From: Lepiota brunneoincarnata
Lineage: Eukaryota; Basidiomycota; Agaricomycetes; Agaricales; Agaricaceae
Reading direction: 5' to 3'
Assembly: GCA_023014365.1 (NCBI GenBank)
Contig: JAEBUN010000011.1
Coordinates: forward strand, 372,001 to 436,000
Length of the DNA stretch: 64,000 nt
The notes below the pieces were generated by a model. That model searched no databases, was not told where the DNA came from, and saw only the letters and a program-made list of their open reading frames with translations. Shown here piece by piece: positions 58,540-64,000 of the stretch. Both the position numbers and the translations under genes were made by a program. Position 1 is the stretch's first letter. The number at the start of each line of letters is the position of its first letter.

Positions 58540-58880
58540 GGAATTCCACAGACAGACAGACGAAAAACCGTGGTGTAAAAGACTACGCAGTGGGCCGGCC
58601 TCTCATCAGGCACCGTGCCGTGAGGGGTCTGGGAGAGATGCCCCAGGCCCAGCCCCCCTATCCTACCTACCAGTACGGTCCCGGAGGTACCCCTGCGCGC
58701 TAGCCGGTCCGGCAGATCAATTAATGTCCCCCACAGCCACCCTAAGCTAGGTAGTCTAATTCTGTTGCTACATGGGCCAAGGCGGGTTAGGGCAGCGGTT
58801 AAGCCCTCTGATGAACCTCTTCGCAAGGACGAAACACGCATAAGTCCCCCCACTAATGCAGATTTTCTCCGCCCCCGGAT
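58540..58880. other. GC-rich block of unknown origin
   Basis: Distinctly GC-richer than its surroundings, with an inverted CAGGCACCGTGCCGTGAGGG motif and CCCAGGCCCAGCCCCCC. It looks like part of a mobile element such as a LINE end, but I cannot identify it. 58881-59289 contains no gene I can support. Confidence 0.25.
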
Positions 58881-59289
58881 TTGTTAGAGCGCCACCCGTA
58901 AGGAGATTAGCTGGGTGCTTAATCTTGGAAAATATGCCCTCTCCCTAAAGTTACGGCTGGATGATGGTCGGTCCATGGCATCGATTTGCGTTGAGTAACT
59001 GCAGCTACTGCCACGTGTGTCACGATTGAAGGAAGCTGGTAATCAGCCCACGTTGTACTCCCTTGCTTATCCCATTATCACAGCGGGGATGGAATGTACA
59101 ATCGGTGTGATACTACTTACCTGCATGCAACAATGAGAGAGTGTGTGCAAACGTAGCTAGAGCATGGGCGAAAGCCGGGGAGGTGTAAGTATTGGATTTG
59201 CAGCGATCGTGATTACGTGTACTAACTCCTAGATAAATAACAAAACGGGATGTAAGCAACGATCTTCTTCTCCTTCGTACCCTGTCTGT

Positions 59290-60760
59290 CCAGATATCTG
59301 TTGGGTTTTATTCTTGTACGTAGACCGGTAGTCGTCCCTCTGTGAAGTTTATCGGCGAAGGGGACCCCGAACCGAAGATTCAGTCCCCCCTCACGGCGTC
59401 CCCATTTTCAACCTCTTGCCGTTCGTTGTGCACGAAGCCAAGGAGGGATGATGAGGCAATGCACATAAACATGAGCCAACAAAATATATGCCACAGAGCA
59501 GTGATCTTTAAGCTCCCTTGGTCCGCTATTCCGATCCCACAGCAAAGTCGTCGTCATTCTCTGACAATTCCAACCGGTAGGGTTGACATCGTGGTAGCGA
59601 TGCGACAACAGAGCAGTTGGAAGTGTGAGATTGTTCAGCACCGTCTCGTTCCCGCCCTTCTTCACATTATTTGCCTGTTGTCTAATCAGTACACGGAAGA
59701 CGTAGAGGAGGTTCAATCAACCAACACTCGTCGTTTGGTTTGGCATTGTATAGGCTTGCTATGTGTAGGGCGGTCCCGATGACAGAGGCGATTCAAGTGA
59801 AAAGAGCGAGAGAGTGCGGTGAGTTCTTTTTCGGCGCCCGTGTCAGAACACCTCGGGGATTGCGACGCTTAAAAGCATAGAGACAAACAGATCGCAATCT
59901 GATAATCAGTGATTAAGTTGCAGCATACTGTTATCACGAAAGGCACATCTGCTTTTTGGGCTATGTAACCGAAAGGATCAATAGCCCCGAGAGAATTGCA
60001 GGACCTTTTGGAGTCCAGAGCTACTCACCAACATAGACTCAGTCGTATTTACTTTGGGCATCCTCCAGCGATATCCGAGTCAAGAGCTATTCCCCACCCC
60101 AAGCACTGAAAGCGATACCATGCGTTAACGTCTGAAGGTGCTTGTTTCGAAGGAGAGTGCTAAATACCATTAAGTAACACGAGAAAACACATACGTCATC
60201 TAGCGCGGGTTCTGTCCTCTGTCGTCCATCCTAGTGCCATATACGTACACAGAATTTATCCGGCAGCATCAGATCAGATTTCTAATTGCCACTAGGCCTG
60301 CCGAGATATCGCGGGTGAAGGAGTAAAACTGCAACTAGATTCAAGTAAACCAAGTGGGCCAATAGATAATCTGTAACTGTTCACCTTGACTGCTTCATAA
60401 TTACAGGGTTTTCTAACGAGTAAAAATCTCGGGAGGGGATTTATCCGTGGCTATTCGTGGCCCCCGTTCAAGGTCTGAAGGCCGCGGCGCACAAAGAGAA
60501 ATTGATCATTGTGCATTAGGTGTCTCGATGGAATGGTGGCCTCCTTTCTGCGCCTCAAGCTGCGTGTGCAGGACCCGCCCAAATCTGAGCGCTTGAGTAG
60601 AAACTGGAGGCTAGCGCAAGTCTCATTAGCTCTCTTTCTTATCGGGCAAGAATGTGGAAATCCGCATATGTTGATGAATTTCAGTAAAGAGGTTGTGGAG
60701 TAGTCTCTCTCAGGTTCCCAGTATAAGAATAGGCAATATTCTTCTTTTCACGGACAAAAG
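59290..60760. repeat. Segmental duplicate B, with an inverted array fragment inside
   Basis: Counterpart of 45610-46750. Bases about 59625-60015 are instead the reverse complement of part of the array units (compare 55740-56180), inserted where duplicate A has unrelated sequence. Confidence 0.65.
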
Positions 60761-62390
60761 CCCAATGTGGCCAACTGGATGAGTACTGTTGCTACCGAGG
60801 GTGTAGTGGTGTAGTGGTGCCTAGCGCCCGTTAACAAGTCCTGCCCCGACGAGGGCTTTGGGACACTCGTTATCCCTCCTTTCTCCTCATTACAGCCGCT
60901 TCGGAAGGGGCTTAACATGGATTGCACGCTGATATTATTCGATTGGCTGCGTGCAAAACAGAAAGCGTGCCCTATGGAGAAGCCTCGATTGTGGCACTCG
61001 ACCTTAGCATAATGCCAAGAATTGATAGTGATCCACTCTTTTTTTTTTTCCTCTTTAAACCCATGACCAGTGGGGGAATTCCCATCTGTTGGCGGCGTAT
61101 CACTTCTGCAGATCCTGCGCGCTTCTATGACCGATGCCAAGGCACATGGACGGTGCCAGGAACGTCCTCCGGATCTACCGGACGGCGGAGATCCAAGCGA
61201 GACCGCATTGCTGATGGCTTTCAAAGGGCTACCGATTTGGTTCTTGCTAGGGCATAGGTAGTCCCAGTCGCTGCGAATCATGTATATGTAGTGTATACGA
61301 ATGATATAAATCCTGGAATTATGAACGCCGGTAAGTTCGCCATCTCGTTGTGGCCAAGCGTGTGGCAGCTTCATGCTGTTAAGTAACACAAGGAACAGAT
61401 GCTCAATGGATGTCAGCTGTTGTGAGTGGCAGAAGTGCTTTACAGAGCGCGAAAAAGCCCGGACTTCGGATATGAGCCCCAATCCCTATGCCATTTAGTA
61501 TCGGATGACTTGAGATGACCACACGCTTGGGTGTTAAACCCGGGTATTCAGTGGACAATCATCATATTTGTAGCCTTGCATTCTCCGTTCACGTTGAGGA
61601 GATAGGTGGCGGGAGAAGTTATATGATATGATCTCTTTCTCCGTCTCGTTGGAAGGCCACGGAGAGATGAGATATGCATATTGAAGTTGCTTATCGGATC
61701 CTCGCCTGTTGGCACTCGGAGATTTCTTCACCCTCTGGAGATGTTTACTCTGTTACCCTGGGAAAGAAGCTGAGGGAAGTTATATCTGCGAGCCAAGAAC
61801 CTACCTATGTCATGATCCGATATTTCCGTTATGGACTTAAAGATGGGTGCTGTTGGCTACATACTACATCGCAGCTACGGTCAGTGCCTGCCGCAGTCCG
61901 TGAGTCACGGCGTAAATTCCGGTTGCCTGTATTTTCAAGAGTGAGGCAGGGAGCGTTATTAGTCAGCCAATCAGTCAGCCAGCTGAGCTACGCAAGTAGT
62001 GACTCATCCCCTACCAAATGCTCGGTCGCCTCTAGCCACTCTCATGTCCGCCAGCAGAACCCAAGGAAAATAGAGAGCTGCTCATAGCTATAGGCTGCTG
62101 TAGAGTGGCTCGAAGGTGCCTGGACCCTTGCTCTCCTGGGTCTCACAACGGATCATGTCGACCCTGTGAAAGCTTTCCTGACACATATCGGCATCTTCTC
62201 TATGGTTGCGTGCGCAGTGAGCTGTATGTGCAGAGGAAGAGTTGCTGCGGCTAGCTGAGCACGGGGACTGTAAGTGGCTCATAATCGATCAGGCGACTAA
62301 TTAAAGTTATCGGGTCACGGCCCTTTGTTTCCTCCTGTTCGCCACATGTCACCATTGAAATATTAACCACTTCTTCCATCTCCCCCCACA
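60761..62390. other. No gene supported before the F-box gene
   Basis: Frames at 60748-61482 (-), 60922-61257 (+) and 61674-62087 (+) have no motif or splice structure I recognise. Confidence 0.35.
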
Positions 62391-63885
62391 ATGCCCATCG
62401 CTCATCGTCGTCCTAAGGCTAGACCAAGGCAAGTACCTACCTCAAAATACCCTCAGTCACCCAAGCTCACCCGTCTTAGACCCTAAACTTGTTGATCTAG
62501 GACATGTTCCCATTACTTCACTCAACTACATCATACCATCAAGCGCCGATGCTTCCAGGATTGAACATAGTCTTACCAATGCTACCCTTGAGCTCAAACA
62601 GCTTGAATCCAACATTTCCAGGACGCAGCGCCGCTTAGAGTCACTCTACGCGCGTCGCGAAGAACTGCACACACAAGCGCTCCGATACCGTGTCGCCTTG
62701 GCACCATATAAACGACTCCCGACCGAAATCATGCGAGAGATCTTCGTCGCTTGCCTACCCGAAGTTGTTCACCTCCCTCCCCGCATCGACGAGGCTCCCC
62801 TCTTACTTACCCGTGTCTGTTCATCGTGGCGTGCACTGGCGCTGGGAACACAGGAGCTCTGGTCAGCCTTCGGCGTGGTATTAGGCACACGGGCGTGGGG
62901 AAACAATGATGCGTTGAATGCCCTTCGTACCTGGCTCAGTCGATGTCCCGATCGTCCGTTGTCTTTCAAGATCATCATTGCCCCAAGGGCACCCTTCCCC
63001 CTTCCTGGTGTCCGACATCCCATCCTCCCCGTAGATCTCATCACACCTCACACACGGCGGGTGCGAAGATTAGACTTGCAGAATATATCCGGCGAACAGA
63101 TGAACGCCTTAATCACTCTCCCACCTGGGACTTTCCCTCTCCTCGAGGAGGTGGCCATTTTCCTTCGCGATAGTTGGATGTTCCGCATGGAACCTCAAGA
63201 TGCCACTGCCTTTCGTGACGCGAGTCGGCTGCGTAGTGTAGCTATACATGGTCTCGATGGTACTTTCAATCCGGTGGCCTTGAATCTCCCTTGGGACCAG
63301 CTACATACCCTTCACCTTGATACCCTGCTGAGTAGCCCTGTCGGCTGCCACGCGATGCTTCGACTTTGCACTTCCCTTCGAGAGGCTAGCATTCGTGTGA
63401 TGCGGATCGAAGACTCGACATCACGCCTCCTGACCCGGTTACCCCCTACCCACCTCCCTCACCTCCGTTCTTTGGTCATCCGCTTTGAATCCACGGCTTA
63501 TCATAACAAGTTCATTGAACCACTCGTCTTACCGTCCCTGCGTTCCTTCCAGACGCGATTTGACTGGCGGAACGACGCTTCGGGGACAGAAGACGCGGCG
63601 AATTGCTATACAGAACTCATTTCACGCAGTGCGTGCCCTGTGGAGAGACTTCATCTTTTTCGTAATTCGCTCGAGATGAATCTTGGGGCGTTGTTTGAGG
63701 TGGCTACGGATTTGAAGGATCTGTTGCTTGTTGATCATGTGAGAGTGCCTGTTGAGGTTTGGGATAGACTAGGAAGGGGGGAGATTGGTGTCAAGTTGGA
63801 GAGGCTGAGAGTGAGTGTGGCGGTTGTGGAACCGTTGTTGAATATGCTTGAGGCGAGGAATGGGTATACAGGGGAATCATGCTAA
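62391..63885 (+). CDS. F-box protein of the agaricomycete F-box/LRR type
   Basis: The main exon runs to TAA 63883-63885. After a coiled-coil lead (LELKQLESNISRTQRRLESL) comes the F-box: LPTEIMREIFVACLPE, then EAPLLLTRVCSSWRALALGTQELWSAF, the usual form in mushrooms. The remaining about 300 residues have spaced leucine-rich strands (VRRLDLQNI, LRSVAIHGL, LHTLHLDTL, LRSLVIRF). Such proteins link substrates to SCF ubiquitin ligases through Skp1. No in-frame ATG lies before the F-box in the main exon. The best model joins ATG 62391 (MPIAHRRPKARP) through an intron 62429-62558 with a GC donor (AG|GCAAGT) and CTTCCAG acceptor; the start is therefore tentative. The last 115 bases of the window hold no further gene. 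Confidence 0.75.
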
Positions 63886-64000
63886 TAGCGGTGTGGATGC
63901 TTCGATGTATGGGTTTACCTGACTCAGGGGGTACTGGTGGGGACAACGGTAGTGGCAGGGAGAGGAGCGTGTTGAGAGAGATCGAATTGGGTTGTCCGAA

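Noticed and set aside
60748..61482. Minus-strand open frame of 244 codons
   Set aside because: It has no recognisable domain, contains low-complexity Lys runs from a T-tract, and overlaps equally open frames on the other strand. Length alone was not enough.

Overview
The window looks like a chromosome segment of an agaricomycete (mushroom-forming basidiomycete). Spliced genes have short introns (mostly 50-65 nt). The content is typical of such genomes: an expanded NACHT NTPase family, an F-box protein, GPI-anchored small cysteine-rich proteins, and Ty3/gypsy elements whose premature stops are mostly TGA where arginine (CGA) is expected, the footprint of CpG methylation. I cannot name a species.

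Layout. 1-23420 is a nest of three Ty3/gypsy elements. Element A (+ strand chromovirus, about 1106-23420) is split in gag by element B (- strand chromovirus, 1720-10260, target duplication ACACC) and in RNase H by element C (+ strand gypsy of a different lineage, 13298-21221, target duplication TTGG). All three are decayed. B has a 12-nt match between its primer site and a hairpin in its own LTR just downstream of a TATA box, which points to Tf1-type self-priming, and it carries accessory ORFs outside gag-pol. 23421-28750 is gene-poor and holds three tandem copies of a unit with a small lysine-rich-tailed protein gene on the - strand; the second copy was hit by a Tc1/mariner-like element (26531-27341) and the third preserves the empty site. 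A tiny three-exon gene is proposed at 29069-29425.

31191-38100 is a four-member + strand array of eight-cysteine, GPI-anchored secreted proteins; only the second member (32888-33715) is intact. 40645-42085 is cystathionine gamma-lyase (three exons, one frameshift) with Gcn4-type and Cbf1-type motifs and a TATA box upstream. 43007-44993 (-) is an intact four-exon NACHT NTPase, followed at 45.1-48.2 kb by a duplicated, broken copy. 48.9-56.7 kb is a tandem array containing three decayed fragments of the arginine-pathway ornithine acetyltransferase (ArgJ/ARG7) gene. At 56898-57487 a solo LTR of the C family truncates a second NACHT gene (57483-58415, -) and supplies its stop codon. 59.3-60.8 kb is a second copy of 45.6-46.75 kb. 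The window ends with an F-box gene (62391-63885).

Most of the DNA is repeat-derived. Genes that look functional are the GPI-protein gene at 32888, the 600-aa NACHT gene, the F-box gene and, if its single frameshift is a sequence error, cystathionine gamma-lyase. Several otherwise good genes carry exactly one 1-nt frameshift, so base-level assembly error should be considered before calling them pseudogenes.
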